This document shows, piece by piece, positions 23,453 to 39,249 of a DNA stretch of 64,000 nt (its first letter is position 1; each line of letters opens with the position of its first letter). Origin of the DNA: Margaritifera margaritifera (taxonomy: Eukaryota; Mollusca; Bivalvia; Unionida; Margaritiferidae); contig JAQPZY010001234.1 in NCBI GenBank assembly GCA_029931535.1, positions 1,081,501-1,145,500 on the forward strand. The letters run 5' to 3'. The notes below the pieces were generated by a model that worked only from the letters and a program-made list of their open reading frames with translations, ran no database searches and was not told the origin of the DNA. The position numbers were made by a program, and so were the translations under genes.

Positions 23453-24300
23453 CTAATGGGTCAGCCTAATACAAGTTTTAAAAAGTGGGGGCTATTTATT
23501 TTTCAGACAAAGATATCTTTAGTAAGTAATTTGCAAGAGCATGTCAAAGTTGCAGTGGTCTAATTATCAAACACAGGTTATCATAGAATAAATGCATGTA
23601 TGTACAAATATATTTATTTTACAAGAATGAGAGCACAGGTGGAGCTTATTAAGCTCTGAAAGAGTATGAGATCAAATGGTATTCAACAAAACAATTTGTC
23701 AAGTGCCCTTCCAGTTACCAAAATGATATTTAAAAGTTTGTGAAGCATAACAAATGTTGACGAGTTTCTTTTAATGGATGTTTATATTCAAAGTTAGATA
23801 TGTTCATTTTTAGGATGTTCGTATTTAAAGTCAGGAAACATTTGTTTAAAAATGAACATGCTTTTGTTTGTGTGAATTTAGTGCTTGCTTGAAACCACAA
23901 ATTTAAAGATCCATTGCCTACAATGATCTGTCTTTGATTAGGATTAGACTCTTTATTCTATTTGAAACTATGTAAGTACAGACACATATGTAACTTTTTT
24001 GCATAGACACGAAAATTTTTATACTCACAAAAATAAATGAATTCACAGTCCAGCACTTACTCACTATGATGCTGTTCATGGTAGCCATACAAGTGGACTG
24101 CCTTAAAGGTGACTTTGCCTTATATTTAAATATTGGTACATAATATTACTGTTAAATAATTAAATGGGCTTCTTGACTATACCTGCCTTATAAAGGGGAC
24201 TGCCTTATTCCAAGGTACCATATAGTGAGGGAGTGCTATATATGTTACTGTAAGATAGTTGTCCCTGTGTGAAAATTTGTGCAAAAGACATATTATGAGT
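23453..24300. other. intron sequence, nothing recognised
   Basis: AT-rich. Around 24090-24240 there is a 'ctgccttataaaggggactgcctta' stretch resembling the host repeat around 44240-44320 and 45310-45480. Confidence 0.45.
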
Positions 24301-24303
24301 ACT

Positions 24304-25201
24304 GGTAATCTTTCACCTGATAAGTTTGTTTTGACCATTACAGGCAGCCTTTCACCTGATAAGTTTGTTTTGACCACTACGGACAGCCTTTCACCTGATA
24401 AGTTTGTTTTGACCATTACAGGCAGCCTTTCACCTGATAAGTTTGTTTTAACCATTACAGGCAGCCTTTGACCTGATAAGTTTGTTTTAACCATTACAGG
24501 CAGCCTTTCACCTGATAAGTTTGTTTTAACCATTACAGGCAGCCTTTCACCTGATAAGTTTGTTTTGACCATTACAGGCAGCCTTTCACCTGATAAGTTT
24601 GTTTTGACCATTACGGACAGCCTTTCACCTGATAAGTTTGTTTTGACCATTACAGGCAGCCTTTCACCTGATAAGTTTGTTTTAACCATTACAGGCAGCC
24701 TTTGACCTGATAAGTTTGTTTTAACCATTACAGGCAGCCTTTCACCTGATAAGTTTGTTTTAACCATTACAGGCAGCCTTTCACCTGATAAGTTTGTTTT
24801 AACCATTACAGGCAGCCTTTCACCTGATAAGTTTGTTTTAACCATTACAGGCAGCCTTTCACCTGATAAGTTTGTTTTAACCATTACAGGCAGCCTTTCA
24901 CCTGATAAGTTTGTTTTAACCATTACAGGCAGCCTTTCACCTGATAAGTTTGTTTTGACCATTACAGACAGCCTTTCACCTGATATGTTTGTTTTGACCA
25001 TTACAGGCAGCCTTTCACCAGATAAGTTTGTTTTGACCATTACAGGCAGCCTTTCACCTGATAAGTTTGTTTTAACCATTACAGTCAGCCTTTCACCTGA
25101 TAAGTTTGTTTTAACCATTACAGTCAGCCTTTCACCTGATAAGTTTGTTTTAACCATTACAGGCAGCCTTTCACCTGATAAGTTTGTTTTAACCATTACA
25201 G
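24304..25201 (+). repeat. 39-bp minisatellite made of splice-acceptor copies
   Basis: About 23 units of 39 bp run without spacer up to the sema exon at 25202. Each unit ends ...tttgttttRaccattacag and starts gcagcctttcacctgataag. The boundary of the following exon is ttttaaccattacag | gtagcctttc, so a unit is a near copy of the real polypyrimidine/AG acceptor plus the first ten exon bases. The period is divisible by three and the array is open on both strands (13-residue repeats), which creates a spurious 339-codon minus-strand frame. Sequence differences between units are few, pointing to recent expansion. Confidence 0.9.
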
Positions 25202-25289
25202 GTAGCCTTTCTTAATGAGAGTATGTCATCCAGTGGAGTAGGACTGTGTCCATTTGATCCATTTGACAATGCATCATCCATATATATCA
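25202..25289 (+). CDS. semaphorin, sema-domain exon 2
   Basis: The exon gives 29 residues: VAFLNESMSSS, then GVGLCPFDP, then NASSIYI, with the 30th codon split. It matches the sema segment 'G.G.CPYDP..NS...V', including its conserved Cys. The acceptor accattacag before 25202 gives phase 0, which fits the phase-0 exit of exon 7730-7834. The donor gtatgt at 25290 leaves phase 1, matching the next exon. An alternative acceptor at 25233 (catccag) would give the wrong phase, so the start at 25202 is preferred. The acceptor is the last, slightly diverged unit of the 39-bp minisatellite. Confidence 0.8.
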
Positions 25290-25309
25290 GTATGTATATC
25301 AATCCAGGT

Positions 25310-25397
25310 ATATTAATAAGTACAATATATATGTCTTCCAGTCAAGTAGGGCTGTGTCCATTTAATCCATTTGACAATGCATCATCCATATATATCA
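25310..25397 (+). pseudogene. tandem copy of sema exon 2
   Basis: A 108-bp block, 25223-25330, is repeated as 25331-25438. It recreates the exon and its donor (tca|gtatgt, exon end 25397) with few changes: SGVGLCPFDP becomes SQVGLCPFNP. The Cys and reading frame are kept. The copy lacks the attacag acceptor; its own candidate acceptor, tcttccag before 25339, would need a phase-2 entry, which exon 7730-7834 does not supply. It is probably a non-used duplicate, though alternative use is not excluded. Confidence 0.7.
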
Positions 25398-25614
25398 GTA
25401 TGTATATCAATCCAGGTATATTAATAAGTACAATATATACTCACATCTGATCCTGTTCACATATAAGCTGAGGTGACCTGGTTAATGTCTTATATTGTGT
25501 TAGTACTGCTATAATAGACCTTGGCCTGTGGATAAGCCAACCTCCCTTATTCCAGGTTTTTATTTTTTCCTAAATTATTCAGCTAATACATGAGTATATA
25601 TGGTAGATAACTTG

Positions 25615-26025
25615 AAATCATTTCAGTTACAGTTGCAGTAACTGCAGCACTTTACTTCATTACAGTTACAGTTACAATTGCAGTAACTGCAGCACTTTAC
25701 TTCATTACTTCATATGAATCTTCAGTTACAGTTGCAGTAACTGCAGCATTTTACTTCATTACAGTTACAGTTACAGTTGCAGTAACTGCAGCACTTTACT
25801 TCATTACTTCATATGAATCTTCAGTTACAGTTGCAGTAACTGCAGCACTTTACTTCATTACAGTTACAGTTACAGTTGCAGTAACTGCAGCATTTTACTT
25901 CATTACAGTTACAGTTACAGTTGCAGTAACTGCAGCACTTTACTTCATTACTTCATATGAATCTTCAGTTACAGTTGCAGTAACTGCAGCATTTTACTTC
26001 ATTACTTCATATGAATCTTCAGTTC
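25615..26025 (+). repeat. minisatellite 'cagttacagttgcagtaactgcag'
   Basis: Some eight to nine copies of cagttacagttgcagtaactgcagca(c/t)tttacttcatta, some extended by cttcatatgaatctt. The core is partly self-complementary (gttac...gtaac). Confidence 0.85.
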
Positions 26026-26723
26026 ATAATTGTGCAGGATATGTGACACATGATGCACTTATGTCATTTGATAAACCTGTTGTATATTTTCAGTATCACA
26101 CACAATTGTCAGATGTTTAATAATGTGTCTTAACATTGTAAAATGGACAGTTATAATGTGTAAGGCATACAAACATAACTTGGGTCATACCGGTTTGAGT
26201 TTTTTTTTATGCCTTATATTCAGTAAATGATATGGTATGTCATCGAGAATTTACAAGGCTTTCAAAATAAATAAATTACTTCACTGGATTCTTACAGAAA
26301 ATCATATGAGATGTTCTATCAGGCCTTTACAATTTCTTTTTGAAATTTTTACTTGTCCATTCAGCCTGATGCTTTACTAGATTGGAAGTTGCCTAACAGG
26401 TAATGTAAGATTTCATCTTTCCTGACAGGTAATCTACATCAAGATATTTGCTTGCATATGTAACAATTCATTTGCCCTGGGCAACAGTAAATTTGAGGAC
26501 CTGCATGAATATATAAAAAATCATTTGCCCTGGGCAACAGGAAATTTGAAGACCGGTATGTATCCAGAGGGTTGGAAATGGAGTTTGGTTCAGTCACACA
26601 CTTTGTTATGCAGCCTTTATATATATTATATTTTAAAACTCTTTTAAGTTTCAACACCTGTACATGTATTGACTGGTAAACAAAATAAACATACTTGCAC
26701 TTAATGCTATTACTACATTTCAG
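26026..26723. other. intron sequence, small duplication only
   Basis: Holds a repeated 'ttcatttgccctgggcaacag' (near 26468 and 26521). Otherwise unremarkable intron leading to the acceptor at 26721-26723. Confidence 0.5.
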
Positions 26724-26882
26724 CAAATGGCAATCCAAGCAACATCCCAAGTCACTATACTGGGACATACACAAACTTTGTGAAGACATTCCCTGTGATT
26801 TACCGCCCACAACTGAATAATGGCAGCACAATTGTTGTTCCAACAGTCATTTCAGAGAAGGACAATGAAAATTGGCTGAAAT
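26724..26882 (+). CDS. semaphorin, sema-domain exon 3
   Basis: After completing a split Thr codon it reads NGNPSNIPSHYTGTYTNF, then PVIYRP, and ends NENWLK. In semaphorins the same stretch reads 'G.LYSGT..DF....P.I.R........WL..P'. Acceptor ctacatttcag, donor gtaagt at 26883; entry phase 1, exit phase 1. The insertion of about six residues before HYTGT makes this loop longer than usual. An antisense open frame here is a shadow. Confidence 0.88.
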
Positions 26883-31500
<4,618 letters not shown>

Positions 31501-31520
31501 CATATGTGCATGAAACATCT

Positions 31521-32165
31521 AGAATTTGAACCATTGGCATAGTTTATATTGGTTAAATGTGCCATCATCTTGAATTTGAACCAGTGGCATAATTTATTTT
31601 GGTTGAATGTGCCATCATCTTGAATTTGACCAAGTGGCATAGTTTATATTGGTTGAATGTGCCGTCATCTTGAATTTGACCCAGTGGCATAGTTTATATT
31701 GGTTGAATGTGCCATCATCTTGAATTTGAACCAGTGGCATTGTTTATATTGGTTGAATGTGCCATCATCTGGAATTTGACCCAGTGGCATAGTTTATATT
31801 GGTTGAATGTGCCATCATCTTGAATTTGACCCAGTGGCATAGTTTATATTGGTTGAATGTGCCATCATCTTGAATTTGACCCAGTGGCATAGTTTATATT
31901 GGTTGAATGTGCCATCATCTTGAATTTGACCCAGTGGCATAGTTTTTATTGGCTGTATGTGCCATCATCTTGAATTTGACCCAGTGGCATAGTTTTTATT
32001 GGTTGAATGTGCCATCATCTTGAATTTGACCCAGTGGCATAGTTTTTATTGGTTGAATGTGACATCATCTTGAATTTGACCCAGTGGCATAGTTTACATT
32101 GGTTGAATGTGACATTATCTTGAATTTGACCCAGTGGCATAGTTTATATTGGTTGAATGTGCCAT
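31521..32165 (+). repeat. 50-bp minisatellite, about 13 units
   Basis: Unit: tcttgaatttgacccagtgg / catagtttatattggttgaa / tgtgccatca. Units are highly similar, with few substitutions (aacc for accc, ttttt for ttata, gacat for gccat). The period is not a multiple of three. Confidence 0.92.
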
Positions 32166-34054
32166 CAAACAACATAGACTTTGCTTACAGAAGGAGCAGT
32201 TTGCAGGCAACTTTGGACTAAATGCTGAAAATTAAATTTTTTTCTGTAATTTGAATGCATTAAAAAATTTCTGTTTGCATTTTTTTGTTGATTTGTCTGT
32301 AAATAAACAAATATGCTACTTATCAATCAACTTCCTGTCTTTATATGGGATGTTGCTTGTATTGATGAGTCCTTGAAGGAGTTAGATTTCAAGCATTCTG
32401 CATCATCATTTAAAAGAGTCATGGCCCCACAATGCTCACCTTATCCTAACTTTGCTTTTCCCACACAATTTCTTATCTTTAAGGCCTGAAGGAACTAAGT
32501 GTGGTGAGCATGACCCTTCATGATGCACCCATTACTAATATCGGTAGCTCAAGTTCAGGTGCAAAACCTGCTCTGTGTATACGTTTCTAAGGATGATTGT
32601 AAATATGTGACCATTATCAACCAGCAGCATGCCTCTGGTTCACTAGACTACCTTTCAACTGACTTTTAGGACAAGATACTCTGCAGTGTGAATGTAGCAT
32701 AAACACCCACTGGTTACCGAGTTCATTCTTATTCAGGCATGTTGTCAACACGTTACCTAGAGTTGCCATGTTAGGCAGATGAGTGTAGTGGCTTGTTGAA
32801 AAGCAGGAAAATACATAAGATGGATCTGTTATTGAGGTATTGACAAAAATAAATTTGGAAACTAGTTCCCTAAACAAGTGAAGATAATAGGACACGTGGG
32901 TTATTCTATAAAATGGGAATGTTTCAGGGTATCAAGATTATGGTTATGGTTAGGAATTAACAATGATAGCACAAACATCTGACCTTTAGTCGCTGTTAAT
33001 AAATAGGTTATGTGTCATGAATTATACATATTACATGATGATTGACACATATTAGACCATTGATTACAACAGATTTGATTTCCAAACCACTACTCCCCAA
33101 CATATCCATGTATGCTCATTTTTAACCAATAGGTGATTCAGCCAGCTATGAAAGTGATTGGGAATACAAGAATATGGCAAGCTTAGACTGAAAGCATTCA
33201 GGCATAAAGGCCTTTCAATATTGGACAAATGATTCTGATGTACCATCAAATATGGATGGAGATATAAAAGTAGAGAAACCTTGAAATAATTGTTTTTATA
33301 ACATATGCAATCAATAACAATGAAAGAAATTTCTATAGAAAGCATCCCACTGACCTAGATTTCTTTGCCAAATACTCTTGCATTTGGCTAATAGGCAGGT
33401 CTCAGCCCTTGAGCGATCTCATGCCCACTTGGGCCTCTTGTTAGAGATATAGTTTGTTTGCCAAACAAGATAATATCCAACCAAGAGGGTAACCTGGACA
33501 GTTTGGTTACATAACATGTACACTTTAAAATCTTTGCAACTCCTAACCTTTCTGTCCAATTTTTTTTTTTCTTCACAACTAACTCGAGCATATTCTGTCA
33601 ATCAGCATGATTTATTTCAGAGGGAAAAACAGAGATTTTAAATAAATTGCTATGCAATTAGTGGGTAGAGCTTTTTTCTCATATCTGAGAGGTCAGTTGT
33701 ACCCTCAGTTCCAAAAACCTACAAAAAACCCGGGGTTCATTACACCTATTTATGTTGAATGGGTTTGAGATTTGGCACAAAAGACATGCCAGTCATATAA
33801 CAGTGACACTGGAACAATGAAACCCTGTGTTGCACACATAACATAGACAACTCTTAGGTTGATAACTGGTGGTTTTACATTAATCTTTTGTGCAGAAATG
33901 GTGTCGAAAATGAAATCAGAATTTTAGTGTTTATAACTAAGTACAGTATATTCATTTTGAAATGCATTGGAGATCTCGCATATTAGGGATACAAGAGTGT
34001 CTCGTTGTAGGAAGTATATCTACTTAAATATAAAAACTTTTCTTCCAATCTCAG
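32166..34054. other. intron sequence, little recognised
   Basis: Around 33180-33440 one degenerate copy of the 'gaaagcattcaggcataaaggcctttcaa' repeat ends in 'cttgagcgatctcatgcccacttgggcctcttg'. Nothing else supported. Confidence 0.5.
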
Positions 34055-34179
34055 CTCCACAGTTTGCAGCATCCTTTGATGTGGACAACCGAGTGTACTT
34101 TTTCTTCCGTGAAGAGGCAGTGGAGTTTCAGAACTGTGAGGAAAAGAAAATAGTTTCAAGGGTGGCAAAAGTATGCAAG
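34055..34179 (+). CDS. semaphorin, sema-domain exon 4
   Basis: A split Ser codon is followed by PQFAASFDVDNRVYFFFREE, AVEFQNCEEKK and SRVAKVCK. This is the most diagnostic block of a sema domain: 'P.FV.S.....VYFFFRE.A.E...C....SR.ARVCK'. Acceptor ccaatctcag before 34055, donor gtgggt at 34180; entry phase 1, exit phase 0. All three expected features (FFFRE, Cys, RVCK) are intact. Confidence 0.93.
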
Positions 34180-34654
34180 GTGGGTGTCACATGAAGAAGA
34201 AGAAACTTCATTATCTTTATTGGATTTGTTTGTTGTAAGATGTGACTATTGCAAATTACTTCGGCCACATCATTTGGATAATGTCATTAACAAATCCAGA
34301 GGTTTAAAAATTCTCTTTTCGAAAATCATGATTTTTGTCAGACAAGAAAGGCTTTTTGTCAAACATTTTCTTTTAAAATGCAGCAATAGTATTGAATGGG
34401 TTTTGTGGTAATTCTTTGATTGTTGGCTTAGCATATTCTTTTCTTTTTTTCATTTTCTTCCATAAAGAAGGTAATCTACTGTCTTTGTATATTGAATGGA
34501 TTTGCCAAACTGCTCAGATTCGGGAATATTCTTAAAACTTCTACTTCCATGTCTCTTTCTGAGGAATGTTTGCCTCAAGAATGAGAGGAGAATGCTCAGC
34601 TGTACTATTTTGAACAAAGGGAAACAACTCAAAATGTCAGATTGCTTTTTGCAG

Positions 34655-34760
34655 AAAGACACCGGTACAAGCCTAAGTCAGCGTTACTGGCTGTCATATC
34701 AGAAGGCCCGTTTACTCTGCACCGTGCCAGGATTTAACCCAGACTACTTTGATGATATCC
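34655..34760 (+). CDS. semaphorin, sema-domain exon 5
   Basis: KDTGTSLSQRYWLSYQKARL then LCTVPGFNPDYFDDI. It continues exon 4 directly (VCK|KDTG) and matches the family 'D.GG.......W..F.KARL.CS.PG....YF..IQ'. Acceptor ttgctttttgcag, donor gtaagt at 34761; entry phase 0, exit phase 1. The intron before it is only 475 bp, the shortest in the window. Confidence 0.92.
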
Positions 34761-34954
34761 GTAAGTAGAAACACCATAGAGATTACACAATAAAGATTTT
34801 TGCATGTTGTAGTAGATGTTGTTGTTTCAATATTATTAGGTTCATGGATATGCTACTGTCGTGAACAAAATCATTTTAGATTTTGATAATCAAAATGATA
34901 TGTAAGTAGCAGTGGGATATCTTACTCTTGGGAACAGTTTGTCAAAATTACAAA

Positions 34955-35150
34955 ATTTCTCCATCAAATACATTATCTGATCACATTAACATTAGGAAAT
35001 TACTCTCGGATACCTCCGAATCCAACCCCTTCTGAAAGACGAAAAATTTCTTTCTGCCTATATACCATATAGATGAAGGGGAGTAACTCTTACATATTAA
35101 CTCCCCTTACTCCCACTGGATGGCCACCTGTATCCTAGATGTAACCTGTT
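34955..35150 (+). repeat. 5' inverted terminal repeat of DIRS B1
   Basis: Includes gatcacattaacattaggaa, gaaagacgaaaaatttcttt and aactcttacatattaactcc. The reverse complement is found at 42860-43031 (ttcctaatgttattgtgatc; ttttcgtctttc). The same text in direct orientation begins copy B2 at 62353. Confidence 0.8.
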
Positions 35151-35504
35151 TAAACTTTTGCATGCAACTGTGAACAGTTCTTCCAAACAATCGATTGCAC
35201 TTTATATTTAATTTTGGCTATCCATCATTTATTTTCAGTGGTATAGTAAGTAAAAATGTTGATATAGCTGGTGTATAAAATTTTTTCTGGTGAATTTATT
35301 TGTATTTATGCAGTTATATACTAGTCATTATTGTCCATGTGATATTGGTCGGTAACATTCATTTTTTTCACCAATGTACTGCACTGTTTCATTTTGCACT
35401 TCTTAGGTTGTCTCAGTAACTCGAGTTCACATATTTGAACAATTTCTATATTTGTTGTATGCACTTGTTTGTTTTTCATCTCTATTTCATTACAGAGATG
35501 TGTT

Positions 35505-36496
35505 CAGGTGCAAGAAGTGCAGACACTTTAAAGTCATGGATGTCAACAACGATCATTCCTGGACTGCACACATATTCTTTCTCACACCCATGTATCATGT
35601 GTGCAATGTGGGCAGAAGATGTTTGGACCAACATCCTGAAAAGGCATTTGAAGAACCACAAGAAAAGGGCATGCTCAAAATCTTCTAAACACAAAGTATT
35701 AAGCATTCATCCAAATTGGGAATCATTTACATTTTATTGGGGGATGTCGAGTTGCCGCACCCACCTCCCACGAATATAAATAAAGTAATGCCTATAGCAA
35801 TGATCACTTCAAATCCAGTTGAAGCCACAACAAGCAGTATTGGAACTGCATATGATATGCATATTACAGCAAGCTCTCATCTAGAATGTAGACAAGCGAG
35901 TTGGACAAAACTTGAACAATCTTAATCAAAACTGGTAGCCCACTATCCCTATCCCTAGGAACATTGAAGCAGGGCATGCGGGATTATCTTCCAACTTTGC
36001 TGGCTGGACCGGCCTGTAAGTTATATACCATTTGCTGTATGGTGTCCCAGCTGCTGGCAATCTAGTCTAGTCAGTTGGACAGTCGATGCACATTTTGGCG
36101 GTTATGAATCAGTCATCTTGGACTGGCGAACAGCATGTCGTTCAACAGTTCCTACAGTGATGGTGCCGCCTTGGCCAGCTGTCCGGATGACTAGCTGGAC
36201 TAACCATATCTTTGATATCAGTACATGGTGAACTGGCATCACGTTTGGAGCCATCGAGCTCAGCCAGACCGGCATTCCCCAGGCGGACCACGCTCCATGC
36301 TGGTCATAACTCAACCGGCTCTACTAGGATGTCAAACAGGTTGAACCTTTTTTATGCAGCTAACGATTCAGTGTCAGCATTGCTGTATGAAATGACACAA
36401 AGCATACAGGAGGAGTACAATCCCCAGTTGACGAGGAGGGTGACACGGACTTGCCTGATTATTCCAATCCAACCACATGAAGGATGCAATTTAGTT
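35505..36496 (+). pseudogene. DIRS B1 ORF1, part before the piggyBac insertion
   Basis: Fragmented frames include a possible C2H2-like piece (C-x2-C in one frame, LKRHLKNHKK in another) at 35590-35670. A Thr/Ser-rich middle follows, then DTDLPDYSNPTT and RMQFSF running into the TTAA at 36497. After the insertion the text resumes as KAAIEEIYRIYP. Copy B2 reads MFSLKAAVEEMYRML at the same place, which shows the two halves belong together. Confidence 0.6.
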
Positions 36497-36563
36497 TTAA
36501 CCCATAAAGTGCTGTATAGTTTTGTAGCACAAGATCCCTCAGTGCTGAATTGTTTGAGAAAAG

Positions 36564-36739
36564 GTTTATGGTTTATGGTTTTATGGGTTTAATGCTATTT
36601 TTCAGCACATGAATGGCTATACATGGCAGCCAGTATATCTGGTGGAGGAAGAACCCGGGGAAATCCCGGGAAGAACCACCGACCCATGGGAAGCTACTGG
36701 CAAGCTTTCTCACATAACCAAATTGGCAGAGCCCGAGAC
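36564..36739 (-). mobile_element. 5'-truncated SINE nested in the piggyBac element
   Basis: A perfect 13-bp target duplication, tgtttgagaaaag, flanks it (36551-36563 and 36740-36752). On the minus strand it matches the body of the SINE at 52895-53144 (agaaagcttgccartagctt, ggtggttcttcccggg, atactggc.gccatgtatag, gcattaaaccca). The tRNA head is missing and the 3' end is a short repeat of aaaccat. Third level of nesting: SINE in piggyBac in DIRS. Confidence 0.85.
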
Positions 36740-37179
36740 TGTTTGAGAAAAGAAATGAAAATTGCACTCTGCTTTTAAATTTCCTGTATTGTAGTTACTG
36801 TACATAATAGATACACAAACCCTATATGAAAAATAATTATTGATGTCTGAACTTTAGTATAAGCATCAAGTCACATATGTAACTTTATCATGTTTGCACT
36901 TACAGGTGCAAATACAGGTAAAAAAAAAAAATTACCTTTGTATTTCATCTGTATTTTTGTATCTTTTTTAATGAAAAAGTTCAAATATGTCTAAAAAAAA
37001 TTACTCCATTCTTTCGTGGCTCGAACATATATATGTATGTCTGTTACAATTTTATATCCAAGTTGTGAAAATCACAGGTGTACAAAAGGTAACAGTTAAT
37101 GAGTATTCAGTCAAGGAACACCACAACTAAGTTTACATCCCCTAAAGTCTGTAATAAATGTTAACAAAGCTTTGCAGTT

Positions 37180-37867
37180 TTCTTGTTATTTATTCTAGTA
37201 TATGTCTGTCATCTAATGTCCACTTATTGGATTACAAGGACAGTCACCTGTCAAGTTCATTTACCTGTTCAGCTGTTACTTGCTTTGAACATTAAGAAAT
37301 ATATCCCAGCTCATTTTTTTGGGCTGAAGTATGGGGCTGATATCACATACTCAGCTGTCCAGTAAAAAATCAAAATCAGATTTATGCACCAAACAAATGG
37401 CCATAACCAATGCAGAAAAAACCCAAAGAGTTTCAATTCATCAGGTGCGAAAGGCTTCCATTTTCTCATGCAGCTGTTGTCAATCAAGTCTATTGCATTT
37501 ATTCTCTGCTGTGCTTAAAGACTCATTTGATCTATGATCAGATGCAAGAAATTCTAATAAAATAATATCCTTAAATGGTGTATAGACTCGATATTCTCCA
37601 TTTATACATTTAATTTTGAAATACCACTGAACAGGGGGTTGACTAGCATGCCGTCAGTTTTTGTCCATCCAGCATGTACATCAGACTCATATTCAACATC
37701 ATTTTTCAGGCTCAAAAATCACTCATTGGCATTTCAAGTAACACTTTCCCAGCTCTAATAATCTCATATACTTCAAAACTTTCAAAATCACTGTCATCAT
37801 CACTATCATCAATTAGGATTTGCCGAATCAAATCATCTTGAGATGAACCATGTTCAGAGTCAGTCAT
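37180..37867 (-). pseudogene. piggyBac-like transposase remnant
   Basis: The minus-strand start at 37867 gives an acidic N-terminus (MTDSEHGSSQDDLIRQIL, then DDSDDDSDFESFE) typical of PGBD proteins. After a stop, other frames give ESDVHAGWTKTDGMLVNP, KPFAPDELKLF and DFYWTAEYVISAPYFS. These align with the DDE_Tnp_1_7 start ('F...E...F.GL.I.MG......DYW.......P.F...MS...F'). The catalytic Asp residues lie in the missing part. Dead copy. Confidence 0.65.
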
Positions 37868-38127
37868 TTTGAGTTTTCTAGGTAGTGCCTATCATAAACA
37901 TGCATTTGTAAAACTTTTTTGATGAATAAAAGGTTAAAACTATGACAAATGCTTATTCCAGAGCCCAAAGTACCAATCAAATTTAGTTTAACAACCAATC
38001 ATGTCAAGCTGATGTGCTGGGATGTGTAAACAGTTGCCCACCTGAAAAACGACTTAAGTCTTGACAAGCAGTACAAGACCTCTATCGGCGGCACAACTTA
38101 TGTCACGACTAGCACTTTAAGGGTTAA

Positions 38128-38960
38128 GGCAGCAATCGAAGAGATATACAGAATTTATCCTCCGTAGGAATGCCCTCCACCAGCAGTCAAGACTACATAC
38201 AAGGTTAAGGCCTTCGTGGATGTGGATGATGATGACATAACATACGTCCTTCAGAATTTTCCCACAATCATCGCAAATTGCTGAAATTACTGGGCCTCTC
38301 TTGGATAAAATTTGCACCCCTGGTAATTCAACGGTCCTTATTTCGGTGAGTCACTTGCCTGCAACTTTCTCACCACACTGGTATAAATCGCATACCGATG
38401 TTTATCATTTTGATGTACCTAACCTTGATAATGATATTACTGATGTCAACATGTCTGCTCCACTCTGTTATAAAGTGGACAGACAAGTATTTAACACCAC
38501 ATCTGAATTAGTCAGGAGGATCATGTCTACTTCCTCCCTACTCGACCTGGCATCTCTGACAATCTTTCACCTAGCCAAGAAGGCCGGAAGTGACCATGCC
38601 TGGCATTTGGTAGGCTGTATCACAAAGGTGGTCAGTAGGGCTGCTAACCACATGATGGTGAATGCCCTAATGGCTTCTTGTAAACTGGACTTGATAAGAA
38701 GAGACACTCTTCTGCGGTCTTCTCTGAAACCCCATTATGTGGTTCTCCCTTTCTGTTTGAGGAGGTGAGAAAGCAGGCAGAACAGGAGTTGCCCCTTCAT
38801 CTCTCCATGCAAATCCCCATCTCTGCATGTCCCCATCAGGGAATATACCAGAGAATGGATGATTGGTGCCAGAAAGATCACAGGGGCAATTCTCAACAGC
38901 AATGACAAACTTTTCATGTCCAATTGAGTTATAGGCAGCGGTATGTCCCTAACTTTCACA
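38128..38960 (+). pseudogene. DIRS B1 ORF1, part after the piggyBac insertion
   Basis: Begins AAIEEIYRIYP (stop soon after). In another frame 38420-38766 it reads DITDVNMSAPLCYKVDRQVF, SSLLDLASLTIFHLAKKAGS and MVNALMASCKLDLIRRD. Copy B2 has the equivalent NISVVNMSIPLFYTMDRCVF and LDLASVAIFYLAKKSGSEH, so this helical segment is the conserved part of the family's ORF1 protein. Multiple frameshifts. Confidence 0.6.
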
Positions 38961-39105
38961 GGCAGGCTGGAAGGGGAGAGATTAAACAGCCTCCCACCAC
39001 CATCAGTGACTTGCCATTCCTCCTGTCCCTAACTTTCAGTGGCAGGCTGGAAGGGGAGAGATTAAACAGCCTCCCACCACCATCAGTGACTTGCCATTCC
39101 TCCTG
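38946..39105 (+). repeat. 80-bp tandem duplication inside DIRS B1
   Basis: The stretch beginning tccctaactttca and continuing ggcaggctggaaggggagag occurs at 38946 and again at 39026, nearly identical. At 80 bp it shifts the reading frame of the element. Confidence 0.85.
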
Positions 39106-39249
39106 CCTGCTATTGACCCTTCTGTGGGTGCCAGACTCCTGTTTTGCCAGACTTGGATCAGCCTATTTCTGAAAAACAAATGGATAATCCAAGACGTTTT
39201 GGACAGGCTCTGGATCTTGTTCATCCAGCCCCCTCCACTTTCATCGTCC

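Larger units (their letters stand above)
36501..38123 (-). mobile_element. piggyBac-like transposon nested in DIRS B1
   Basis: Both flanks are TTAA (36497-36500 and 38124-38127), the obligatory piggyBac target duplication. Ends are cccataaagtgct and agcactttaaggg, inverted repeats matching at 12 of 13 positions and starting with CCC as in the family. Excising the element rejoins DIRS text that matches copy B2 without a gap. The transposase is on the minus strand and truncated. At 1.6 kb, including a SINE, the element is much shorter than a full piggyBac. Confidence 0.85.

Noticed and set aside
24177..25196. 339-codon minus-strand open frame of 13-residue repeats
   Set aside because: It is the reverse of the 39-bp minisatellite; length is explained by a period divisible by three without stop words, and no splice or start support exists.
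25339..25397. Second exon copy as a mutually exclusive exon
   Set aside because: The only good acceptor (tcttccag) gives phase 2 entry while the upstream exon leaves phase 0; kept as a duplicate, not as a coding exon.
26439..26843. 134-codon minus-strand frame
   Set aside because: Antisense shadow of sema exon 26724-26882.
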